From Chara braunii (Eukaryota > Streptophyta > Charophyceae > Charales > Characeae), in the NCBI GenBank assembly GCA_003427395.1, contig BFEA01000007.1:859267-886704 (forward strand): a stretch of DNA of 27,438 bases, written 5' to 3'. Of this stretch, positions 17,318-26,400 are shown piece after piece. The notes under the pieces are model-generated. The model searched no databases. It was not told the DNA's origin and saw only the letters and a program-made list of their open reading frames with translations. A program made the position numbers and the translations under genes. Within the stretch, counting starts at the first letter, position 1. The number at the start of each line of letters is the position of its first letter.

Positions 17318-18450
17318 GGTTCGAGATCGCCGCTTACCTGGCGCTGGCGACATTGTTACGTGGTGCGCTGACAACGCTTTTGTTTAGTAAGGATACTTTG
17401 GCGTTGGCTTCAAATAGCGGGGCCCAGGTAGAGGGGCCGGCCGCTGGAAGGCTGCGGTGATAGCATGGGAGCTGTGGCGACAACGGATATATGTATGATG
17501 ATGAGAGCATGCTGATGTGGTATTTTGGCTGAGGTGGCACTGCATTGCGTTGTGAGTGGTACCGAGGCTATGACCGGTCATCAAAATGCACGTCGGCTCA
17601 ATTGGTGAGAAATCTGTGGTTTGGGGAAGTATTCTCCATCGCTTCTTGCCGTGAGGAAGTGAGTCCAACCTTGAGTGTCCTCTCTTTGGTGTGAGGAGTC
17701 GTGAGCGCTCTACCTTAAGAGACGACATTCTTTCCCATGGTGCATTTGGCAGGAGAGGGCGGTGCCTCTGAAGGGACCTGGTCGAAGCAACGGTCACGGT
17801 CACCATGCCAACCCATGGGAGTAGTACACGCAGGCCATGCTCCTTTGTCCTTTGAAGGCTCTTTGTTGCGCTGATAGAAGGGGTGTGCGGACAGACCAGT
17901 CCTATGCAGACACTATCCAGACCATCTATAAATATTTATGGCGGGGGTCTNTGAACTGTCCATTGACTGTGATCGTCATCCTGATTGCGACGCGAAATAA
18001 TTCCTGAGGACCTTGGGGGATGTTCTTAAACTGCCTCTTGATCAGCCAGATCAGTCAGACGTAAGGCTCGTTGCATGTGAGGATAAATAAAGGGCAACTC
18101 TGGTCATAAGCATACGCCTTGGGCACAGGGTGGGCCGCTAATGCACACCTTGAACACTGTCGCTTGATGATGCCTACAGGCACGTTGGATACAGGGGGGG
18201 AAGATTCCAATTGAGACTCAATTGTCAGACACAATTATAACCATTGTGCATATATCTGCTCACTTAGTCCATTTTTATTTTGATTAGTTGGTTGATAGAC
18301 TGCTAACACATCACAGGCGACCTACATTAGAATTGCAATGTTCTACCATAATTAGATTTTTTAAAAGCTTCTGTAAGTGAACTAATCAGGGTAGGTTTAG
18401 ACTATGTGTGCAGCCTTTGCATGCTACGGTACTTTCCAGAGCGGATACTA
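17318..18450 (+). other. Untranslated leader of element 2
   Basis: It is homologous to the leaders of element 1 and unit 3. It contains TATAAATA (17937-17944) and, about 150 nt later, AATAAA (18086-18091), as in unit 3. A single N lies at 17951 where unit 3 has no extra base. Relative to unit 3, about 110 bp are missing just before the gag start (around 18412). Confidence 0.6.
17937..17944 (+). promoter_or_regulatory. Conserved TATA box inside the leader (element 2)
   Basis: CCATCTATAAATATTT is almost identical to unit 3 (24750-24757), and the core is shared with element 1. It lies 632 nt downstream of the primer site. An AATAAA signal at 18086 gives the TATA-then-poly(A) order of an LTR U3-R, although this is not an LTR. 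Confidence 0.5.
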
Positions 18451-19520
18451 ATGCAGACAATGTCTGCCGAGCCGATGAGTGGATCAGATGGTGGCAAAGG
18501 TTCAACTGATGATCGAAGGCAAACTAGGCGTAATACTCGTATCATACCTGTAATGTTCCAGGTCCTGTTACCGGGAGAAGAGAGAAGGCTAAGGGCCGAA
18601 GCAACGACCGCCTAATCTTGAGACTGTGAGGGAAGCTGCAGCAGCTGTACTAGAGAGAACGTTGGCAGCAGCCGCGGCTAGCGCAGTAGCAATAGCTACA
18701 TCTGCAGCATCGACTACAGCAACCTCGTGCGGTTTCTCGTAGGGAGTGTCGGACACTACCGGACAGTCCATCTAATGGCACAACCCACAACAGGCACAAA
18801 TTGCCACTGATGGGTTGCTGAAACTTGATGCTAAGAAGTACAAGTCCGTGCTCGAACTCACCTCTACCATAGAGTGTTTGATTGTCGTCTCTGGGGTACA
18901 ATTTAATCCATAGGTCTTGTTGACCATGTTCTTGAGGTGTCTTCCCACAGACATCAAGAACTTGCTAGCCAGCGGCTCGGCTAGAGTATCACACGTTTGA
19001 GACCTTTAGCAAGAAGGCCTAAGATTTGGAGGCTACACTAGGAGGTGCTCAGACACCCTCTACGGACCGAAGAAAGAAGAAAAGTCCACAAGAGTGGAAG
19101 AAGAAGGGGAGTCAATTGATGATGGTTGAGCCCGATGGTACTCAGACCGAGATCGAGGATTTCTTAGACCTTGTGGACGATACAGAATTAGGCGACGAAG
19201 ATGATGCAGAGGGTAGCAACCTCGCTGCATTAGTAAAAGGAAAGGCAGGTGGCCGCAGCAAGGGCGGTCAAACGAGGAGTCAGGGGCAAACCGCCAACCC
19301 AAACAAAATAGTGGCTTGCGTTCGAGCGGGTTTGGATCAGGAGGTGTGGCGGGACCGTTATACGTGGGGTGTTTGCATTAACTGCGTCGAGTATGACCAT
19401 CAACAGTTCAATTGCAAGAACGCGAAGGTCCCGCAGAAGATATCACCTAAGGGTGGGATTCCCTTCTCCCAAGGCGAGGCCTCTATGAGCTCTAGCTCGG
19501 GAAACACCTAGGGCCAGTAG
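18451..19520 (+). pseudogene. gag: gag polyprotein of element 2 (internally deleted and broken)
   Basis: The ATG at 18451 is the best start; SAEPMSGSDGG follows. The N-terminal part is Arg-rich, with an Ala-rich stretch, then jumps to sequence equivalent to WHDPHEAQKATD of element 1. The coiled coil, Pro/Gln linker and most of the capsid domain (about 1 kb in element 1) are therefore missing. Unit 3 has the same deletion. Stops near 18613 and 18774 and frameshifts around 18900-19020 follow. From 19026 the nucleocapsid part is open, with knuckle CINCVEYDHQQFNC (19374-19415), whose CCHC ligands are intact. TAG at 19509 truncates the end; the older stop TAG is at 19518. Confidence 0.8.
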
Positions 19521-19540
19521 AAGTTATAGTTGCTTCTACT
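19499..19540 (+). promoter_or_regulatory. Putative -1 frameshift site at gag-pol junction (element 2)
   Basis: GGGAAAC (19499-19505) is in gag phase, followed by a 10-nt spacer. AGTAGAAG (19516-19523), a 9-nt loop and CTTCTACT (19533-19540) form a perfect 8-bp stem. Pol is open in the -1 frame from the heptamer to about 19620. There an 8-nt deletion relative to unit 3 (CTGACC to CTCTGC) moves pol into the frame used downstream. Compared with element 1 the stem shows paired changes at two positions. Confidence 0.75.
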
Positions 19541-20204
19541 CTCATTGAAGCGGGTAGTGTACCCTTCCCGTTTCAAGAGTTGGCCGAAGCTATTGACTTT
19601 TTAGTCACCCAGCAGACGCATCCTGACCCTCTGCTTGTTGGGTGTGTTTGAGGCCTTAGGGGACCTACAAAGTGAGTGGTCGGCAAGGGACCCTCGTGAG
19701 TCCTGGGTGGCACTAAGTAGATGTCCTAGAGGGGAGCGCTTCGTTGTGGAAGTTGGTGTACATGACCGCAAGTGCGGTGTCTTCGTGTACATCAGCTCCA
19801 CAAGGAATTTCATAAGTCACGACTGTGTTGAGAGATTGCGCCTACAGGACCGGGTGCAGCGCCTAAGTAGACCGCTAGCATCTACTTTGGCCAACAAAGA
19901 GCGCATGTTGGTCAAGGACTACGTCAAGGATGTAGTCTGCGCTTTCTCCTACACATGAGGGGAACTTAGTCATAGGATTTCATTCCTGGTTAATGACAAC
20001 CTATCGTTTGACATGTTGTTAGGTATGTACTACCTCAAGGTTGCCAAGCCCTAGTTCGACTGGGACAAGAAAGTGTTGAAGCACGAGTTGCCTAATGGGA
20101 GGACCGTTAGACTAGATAAGTATAAGGCTAGTAGGTTAATTGACTCCTATGGGTATTTGTGTGCATCGACCTTCTATAAATATTATAAACAGTACCAAGA
20201 GGAG
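19541..20204 (+). pseudogene. pol: Protease region of pol (element 2)
   Basis: It includes FPFQELAEAIDFLV near the start, then the retropepsin-like core. The active-site block reads VYISSTRNFISH, so both the Asp and the Gly of the Asp-Thr-Gly triad are lost. The later block NLSFDMLLGMYYL is kept. Besides the 8-nt deletion near 19624, stops are TGA 19956-19958 and TAG 20052-20054. The second stop is shared with unit 3 at 26930-26932, where element 1 has CAG. Confidence 0.75.
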
Positions 20205-21200
20205 GGTATGTATCTGGTTTTTGTCTCTGAGAAAGGGGAGGCCGTTAAATCACCCCCAGAGATAGAAAGTGTCGTCGCTAAGTACCCTGATCTGTTTGAA
20301 GAGCATATAGGTGTCGTAGACAGGGAGGTTGTCCATGCCATAGAGATCATCCTTGGGAGCAAGATACCCAAAGGGAGAATCTATAGGATGGCTCCGGCCG
20401 AGTTGGACGAGCTCCGTTGGCGACTGAAAGAGCTCACAGAGAAGGCTTGGATACGGCCTAGCATCTCCCCCTTCGGCTCACCAGTTCTATTTGTACCGAA
20501 GAAGGGGGGATTACTAACAATGTGCATTGATTATAGGCGCCTCAATGCCATAATTGTTAACAACGCAGAGCCCCTACCCCGCATCGATGACCTATTGGAT
20601 AGGGTGCAGGGATGTGCATACTTTACCAAGATAGACTTGAAGTCCGACTACCATCAAACTGCCATTAGACCGGAAAACCAGCACAAAACCGCATTTCATA
20701 CCACGTACGGTCTGTACGAGTTTGTGGTGATGCCTTTCGGCCTTTGCAATGCGCCGAGTACATTCCAGCACGCCATGAATAGGATCTTCCATGACTACAT
20801 GGATAAGTTTATCGTCGTGTACCTCGACGACATTCTTATCTTCAATAGGACTGTTGAGCAGCATGCGCAGCATGTAGACAAAGTCCTTTCTCTCCTCCAA
20901 CAACACAAGTATAAGATAAATTTAGAGAAATGCAAGTTTGGTCGCACGAAAATCTTGTACTTGGGTCATGAAGTATCCACGAAAGGGATTAGGCTAGAAG
21001 ATGCGAAGGTGGCCAGCATTAGAGACTGACCATGACCCTGGTTTGTGACTGGGGTCAGATCATTCCTAGGAATGTGGGGTTATTACCACAATTTCGTACA
21101 GAACTATAGCATGATCGCATCTTCGTTGATTGATCCAACGCACCTTGACACTCGATGGGAATGGACAGACGAATGTGAGGCTGCCTTCAAGAGACTGAAG
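20205..21200 (+). pseudogene. pol: Reverse transcriptase domain of pol (element 2)
   Basis: Nearly complete Ty3-type RT, open from 20073 to 21029: [75 protein letters not shown] and the catalytic YLDD (20820-20831, intact). Two TGA codons (21027 and 21033, Trp and Arg in element 1) separate it from the connection region GVRSFLGMWGYYHNF. The frame is unchanged from protease through integrase. Confidence 0.9.
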
Positions 21201-21650
21201 CATGCCCTTACACATTATGAGGTTTTCATGGTCCCCGATCCTCAAGGGCCATTTGTAGTGACCACTGACGCAAGCCAGTACGACATTGGCGCAGTGTTGG
21301 CTCAACAGGAAGGGGAGAAGTTAAGGCTGATCGATTACATGAGCAAGAAAATGCCATAGAAGAAGTTGGCGAAGTCCACCTACGAAAGGGAACTCTATGC
21401 CCTGTATAAGGCACTTGTCCACTAGAGGCACTATCTGTTGTGAAGGTTCTTCTACTTGAGGACCGGCCATCAGACACTCAAGTGGATCAAGACACAACCT
21501 GTTCTCTCAGATGCACTCAAATGTTGGATTGAAATCATATATGAATATGACTTTAAGCTAGACTATGTGAAAGGGGAGTATAACAAGGTTGCTGATGCGC
21601 TGCCACGTAGGGCAACCTACCTGGGTGCGCTGATCACAAAGTTTGGCTTA
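21201..21650 (+). pseudogene. pol: RNase H domain of pol (element 2)
   Basis: The first catalytic block TTDASQYDIGAVL is intact (Asp 21267-21269). The later TDH block reads RTGHQTLKW, with Asp changed to Gly (21465-21467). Stops: TAG 21357 (Gln in element 1), TAG 21423 (Trp in element 1) and TGA 21441 (Gly in element 1). The terminal block is DALPRRA where element 1 has DALSRRP. Confidence 0.85.
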
Positions 21651-22560
21651 TCTGACGACGTATCTCGATCCTTGGTGGAAGCCTACAAGGAAGACCTGGT
21701 CACGATGGACATCATCCACAAGCTTGAGGCCAAAGATAAGGCCACCTCTGATGAGTTTATGATGGTGGATGTGCTGCTGTTTCTTGAGAAGGATGGGTTC
21801 AAACGGTTAGTAGCTGCATCTAGGGAAGTTTTGCGTAGTTTATTTTTAGGAGAACGTCATTAAGCAACAGGGCATTTTGGCTACAAGAAAACTTCTGCTA
21901 ACTTAGTACAACGATTTTGGTGGCCTAACATGCTTGACGATGCCAAGAAATACGTGCAGACTTGCCAAGTCTGTCAGCGGGACAAGTCGCGGACTCAAGC
22001 AGTGCTTGGGTTATTGAAGCCTCTACCCATTCCTGCTGGCCCGGGACTGAGTGTTTCCATGGATTTCTTGGATACCCTCGTGACCAGCAAGAATGGCAAA
22101 AGGCATATCTTTGTCATAGTGGATAGGTTCACTAAGTACACTAGACTAATTGCCATGCCGGAGACTGCCAGGACTGAGCACGTCATCAAGACCATTGTTA
22201 GTGACAGAGATGTCCGGTTTACTAGTGAGATGTGGAAGAAGGTTGTTGAACAGATGGGAAGCCAGCTTCGGAAGACTTCTGGGAATCATCCCGAAGCCAA
22301 TGGGCAGGCTGAACAAATGAACCGTGTGGTGCAGCATCTGCTGAGGCACTATATCAAGCCTAGCCACGATGAGTGCGATGAGAGGTTACCTCTCATAGCC
22401 AGTCTGTACAACAATGTTGTACATAGCACCACCGACGTCAATCCTAATCATCTACATCTGGGGTGAAAGCCTAGATTTGCTCTGGACTTCCTCCTGCCTG
22501 AAAACCGAACTGATGCAACTCCTAGAACCATCGAGTTTGGTCTCCAGTATGAGAAGCTGT
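21651..22560 (+). pseudogene. pol: Integrase core of pol (element 2), with a 42-nt in-frame deletion
   Basis: The HHCC module is visible (GERH, stop TAA 21861, then ATGHFGYKK ... CQVCQRDK). The catalytic Asp (22062-22064), Asp (22203-22205) and Glu (22311-22313) are all present. Relative to element 1, 14 codons (from LFKENW to GLPK) are missing between VIK and the second Asp, so the two Asp are 47 instead of 61 codons apart. The deletion keeps the frame but removes a core helix and strand. TGA at 22464 follows. The protein would not fold normally. Confidence 0.85.
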
Positions 22561-23126
22561 TGCAGCAGACCGTCGAACACATCAACAAATCTCAAGAAGC
22601 AATGATTGCTTCCGAGAATAAGCATCGCCGACAGTCCACATTTTAGGTAGGGGAACATGTATTGGTGAAGGCTAGTGAGTTGGGACTGGAGTTCGGCATC
22701 TCTAGAAAACTAATGCGTCGGTATTTCAGTCCCTGGGAAGTTTTGGATATTGTGGGTAGTGAAGAGGATGGTCCCTCGTACGTAATTCGTATTCGTGGTC
22801 ACCTACGCACTTACCCTGTATTTCACGCCTCAAAGCTTGCACCTTTCGCTGAGACAGAACAGTTCCCATCAAGGAGATCTATGATGCCCCCAACCATCGA
22901 TGGTCAAGTGGACGTCGACGATATCCTGGAGCACAGAGACATGCCTGTTCCCAAGCCAGCTACCAGGGGTAGACCACCTAAATCTGTGAGAGAGTACAAA
23001 CTATGTTTCAGGCATCGCATTGATCGTAAGGAAGATCGATGGTTAACAAAGGAGGAACTTGTCAAGACAACTCCTCAAATCGTGGCCGAGTATGAAAGAA
23101 AATTGAAGGGGAAGGCACCAGCATGA
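22561..23126 (+). pseudogene. pol: Integrase C-terminus: GPY/F module and chromodomain-like tail (element 2)
   Basis: The linker (EKLLQQTVEHINKSQEAM), TAG at 22644, then SRKLMRRYFSPWEVLDIVG ... YVIRIRGHLRTYPVFHASKLAPF form the GPY/F region. The tail EHRDMPVP, RGRPPK and YKLCFRHR ... EDRWLTKEEL ... TPQIVAEYERKL is the chromodomain-like part. It is open from 22662 to the stop at 23124-23126 and is the best preserved copy of this tail in the window. Confidence 0.8.
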
Positions 23127-23151
23127 AGCATCTCAGCGGACTTTCGAAGCT

Positions 23152-23164
23152 AAGGGGGATGGAA
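23152..23164 (+). other. Polypurine tract of element 2
   Basis: AAGGGGGATGGAA directly precedes the TG of the second LTR, matching the position of GGAGGAGGGAA in element 1. Confidence 0.8.
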
Positions 23165-24185
23165 TGCGAGGAATGAGCCCTCAGGGGGCCCTTATTAGAC
23201 ATGGACATGTTCTGGGCAGAGGCCCCCGACAAGCCAAGTGCCCGCCCTAAGTGAAGGCGGGCCTGAATATTCACCAGAGGCCAAAATTCGGCATTTTTCA
23301 TATGTGGGTACTCATGCCGTTGCAGCCCACTAATTGGTTGAGTGGACGCGTGAGCCTCCCTAAGCTGCATCAAGCAGTTTGGCCCAGGCTGTGGCAGTTG
23401 TGTCTGGGCGTATACACACAATACACGAGCGATGCATTACAAAGTGGCTACAGGCCAACACGAAAGCAACATTGTCGACGTACATACCCTGGGTCCTGTG
23501 CAAATGCAGCAAACACCCCAAGTCTGAAGACTCAGGTTGTGCCCAACTGTAAAGGGCCCAGACCCTCAACTGTAGCATTGGGCCTGGGCGCAGGTACTGG
23601 GGCCTGACCGGAAGCTNCTGGAAGCTTCCCAGCCAGGCCACACGCAGCCAAGTAGGGGCTGCCACTTCCATATAGGAAGGAGGGCAGCCAGGGGCAGGCA
23701 TTATGGCCCACACAGGCAATGAGGTCATGCTGCTGCGCTGCTGCGTTAGAAGTGTGCTGCACTGAGGCCAAAGTGCGTGCGGGCGAGTGTGTGGTGAAGA
23801 GGGGCGTTGCTGGGCAGAGGAGTGTGAGCGGCCATAGCTAGGCTGCAGGGCGCTAAGGGGTGAAAGGGCGATCGGTGGTCTTCAGGAAGGAGGCGAGTGT
23901 GGGTGGACAGGGTCTGATGAGGGGAGATGAGATACGTACCTGGTACATCAGAGAGGTCGGCTATGGTGTTGACGTCATGTACATTGGTCTTTGACATTCG
24001 AAGTGAGCCTGTTGCGAGAATGTTGATGTGGGTAGGATAGTCGAGTAGTGTAGGCTCGGCGCTCGTGCCGGACAGAGAGGAGCGACTTTGGATATTGTGT
24101 TGGTGTGGCCTGAGGGCTTGAACATTCGCTCATTACTTCATTGTATTGCTCTTATTTGGATGGAATCTCAGTGCATTTGTGCTCT
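23165..24185 (+). repeat. Middle LTR, shared by element 2 and unit 3, 3' end deleted
   Basis: It starts TGCGAGGAATGAG and aligns with 16198-17219. At 24185 it jumps (GCTCT to TGGCG) to sequence equivalent to 17399. About 179 bp are thus missing, covering the LTR end and the primer site. Only a 1-base overlap is seen at the join. CCATATAG and TGACGTCA (23970-23977) are kept. An N lies at 23617. Confidence 0.85.
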
Positions 24186-25361
24186 TGGCGCTGGCTTGAA
24201 ATAGCGGGGCCCAAGTAGACGGGCCGACAGCTGGAAGGCTGCGGTGACAGTGTGGGAGTTGTGGCGACAACGGATGTTTGTATGATGATGAGAGCATGCT
24301 GATGTGGCATTTTGGCTGAGGTCGCCTCTGCATTGCATTGTGGGTGGTACCGAGGCTATGACTGGTCATCGAAATGCACGTAGACTCAATTGGTGATAAA
24401 TCTGTGGTTGGGCGCAGCTATCTCCAGGTACGTTGTTCCCTTACCTTATCTACCCTCTCAATCTCTTCTTACCGTGAGGAAATGAGTCCAACCTTGAGTG
24501 TCCTCTCTTTGGTGTGAGGAGTCGTGAGCGCTCTACCTTGAGAGACGACATTCTTCCCGGTGGCGCATCTGGCAGAAGAGGGCGGTGCTTCTGAAGGGAC
24601 CTGGTCAAAGCAAGGGTCATGGTCACCATGCCAACCCATGAGAGTAGTACACGCAGGTCATGCTCCTTTGTCCTTTGAAGGCTCTTTCCTGCGCTGGTAG
24701 AACGGGTGTGCGGACTGACCAGTCCTATGCAGACGCTATCCAGACCATCTATAAATATTTCTGGCGGGGGTCTGAACTGTCCACGGGCTGTGATCGTCGT
24801 CCCGATTGTGACGTTAAATAATTCCTGAGGACCTTGGGGGCTGTCCTTAAACTGCCTCTTGATCAGCGAGATCAGTCAGATGTAAGGTTCGTTGCATGCG
24901 AGGATAAATAAAGGACAACTCTGATCATAAACATATGCCTTGGGCACAGGGGTGGGCCGCTGATGCACACCTAAGACACTGTCGCTTGATGATGCCTACA
25001 TGTGCGTTGGATACAGGGGAGGAAGATTCCAATTGAGACTCAACTGTCTGACACAATTATACCCATTGGGCATAGATCTGCTCACTTAGTCTATTTTTAT
25101 TTTGATTAGTTGGTTGATAGATTGCTAATACATCACAGACAGCCTAGATTAGAACTGAAATGTTCTACCATAATTAGATTTTTTCAAAGCTTCTGTAAGT
25201 GAACTAATCAGGGTAGGTTAAGACTATGTGTACAGTCTGTGTGAATGTTGTTGATACCGCTTGAACGGTCGTCTAAGTAACTCACCGGATATTTATTTTA
25301 ATTTTATTCATTTTTAGAACCGGTCAGACACATGCTGCGGTAGTTTCCAGAGCGGATACTA
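24186..25361 (+). other. Untranslated leader of unit 3
   Basis: It is homologous to 17399-18450. TATAAATA lies at 24750-24757 and AATAAA at 24907-24912. At about 25240-25330 it keeps about 110 bp that element 2 lacks. A T-rich part of this segment resembles element 1 near 4845-4870, so element 2 lost it. Confidence 0.6.
24750..24757 (+). promoter_or_regulatory. Conserved TATA box inside the leader (unit 3)
   Basis: Same motif and surroundings as 17937-17944. Because the LTR end and primer site were deleted just upstream, this would be the nearest promoter-like element to gag in this unit. Confidence 0.5.
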
Positions 25362-26379
25362 GTGCAGACAGTGTCTGCCGAGCCGATGAGTGGATCAGAG
25401 GGTGGTGAAGGTTCACCTGACGATCGAAGGCAAACTAGGCGTGATACACGTAGCATACCTGTAGTGTTCCAGGTCCTGTTACAGGGAAAAGAAAGAAGAC
25501 GAAGGGCCGAAGCAAGGGGCCGTAGTCTTGAGACTGTGAGGAAAGCTGCAACAGCTGTAGAGAGAACATTGGCAGCAGTCGTGGCTAGCGCAATAGCAAT
25601 GGCTACGTCGGACACTACCGGACAGTTCATCTGATGGCACAACCCACAGCAGGCACAAATTGCCACTGATGGGTTGCTGAAACTCGATGCTAAAAAGTAC
25701 AAGTCCGTGCGTGAACTCACCTCTACCGGAGAGCGTTTGATTGTCGTCCCTGGGGTACAATATAATCCTCAGGTCTTGTTGACCATGTTCTTGAGGTGTC
25801 TTCCCACAGACATCAAGAGCTTGCTAGCCAGAGAGGCTCGACTAGAGTATCACACGTTTGAGTTCTTTGGCAAGAAGGCCTTAGATTTGGAGGCTATGCT
25901 AGAGGTGCTTAGACACTCTCTACGGACGGAAGAAAAAAGAAGAGTCCACAAGAGTGGAAGAAGAAGGGGAGTTGATTGATGACGGTCGAGTCTGATGGCA
26001 CTCAGACCGAGATCAAGGATTTCTCAGACCTTGTGGACGGTACAAAATTAGACGGCGAGGATGATGCTGAGGGTAGCAACCTCGCTGCACTAGTAATAGG
26101 AAAGGCAGGTGGTCGTGGCAAGGGCGGTCAAACGAGGAGTCAGGGGCAAACCGCCAACCCAAACAAAATAGCGGCTTGCGTTCGAGCGGGTTTGGATCAG
26201 GAGGTGTGGCGGGACCGTTATACGCGGGGTGCTTGCATTAACTGTGGTGAGTATGGCTATGAGCAGTTCAAATGCAAGAACGCAAAGGTCCTGCATTAGA
26301 TACCACCTAAGGGTGGGATTCCCTTCTCCCAAGGTGCAGCCTCTACGAGCTCTAGCTCAGGAAACATCTAGGGTCAGTA
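25362..26379 (+). pseudogene. gag: gag of unit 3 (internally deleted and broken)
   Basis: The equivalent of the element 2 start is GTG at 25362 (ATG in element 2). SAEPMSGSEGG, the Arg-rich segment and the Ala-rich helix follow, then TGA at 25632 at the deletion junction, then LKLDAKKYKSVRELTSTGERL ... YNPQVLLTMFLRCLP, the C-terminal capsid end, open 25674-25979. The nucleocapsid region is open 25976-26299 in another frame. The knuckle reads CINCGEYGYEQFKC: the zinc-binding His is Tyr (26258-26260). TAG at 26297 stops the frame (Lys in element 2). Confidence 0.8.
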
Positions 26380-26400
26380 GAAGTTATAGATGCTTCTACT
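26359..26400 (+). promoter_or_regulatory. Degenerate -1 frameshift site at gag-pol junction (unit 3)
   Basis: The heptamer has decayed to AGGAAAC (26359-26365), but the perfect stem AGTAGAAG (26376-26383) / CTTCTACT (26393-26400) with a 9-nt loop is kept. Pol follows in the -1 frame. Loss of the first G would weaken the A-site/P-site re-pairing required for slippage. Confidence 0.65.

Larger units (their letters stand above)
16198..24185 (+). mobile_element. Element 2: Ty3/gypsy retrotransposon sharing its 3' LTR with unit 3
   Basis: It consists of an LTR (16198-17301), primer site (17305-17317), leader, gag with a large deletion, pol in one continuous frame, polypurine tract (23152-23164) and a second LTR (23165-24185) that lost its 3' end. 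The same family as element 1 is shown by shared LTR tips, leader blocks and Pol. The two LTRs differ by roughly 12% over the first 330 bp by eye, far more than in element 1. So either the insertion is old or the second LTR came from a different copy by recombination. No target duplication can be tested, because the right side runs into unit 3. Confidence 0.88.

Noticed and set aside
25245-25316. Possible intron in the unit 3 leader (GT start, T-rich tract, TTTTTAG end)
   Set aside because: The gap in element 2 does not coincide with the GT and AG positions. Element 1 has a similar T-rich stretch in the same place, so a deletion in element 2 explains the difference.
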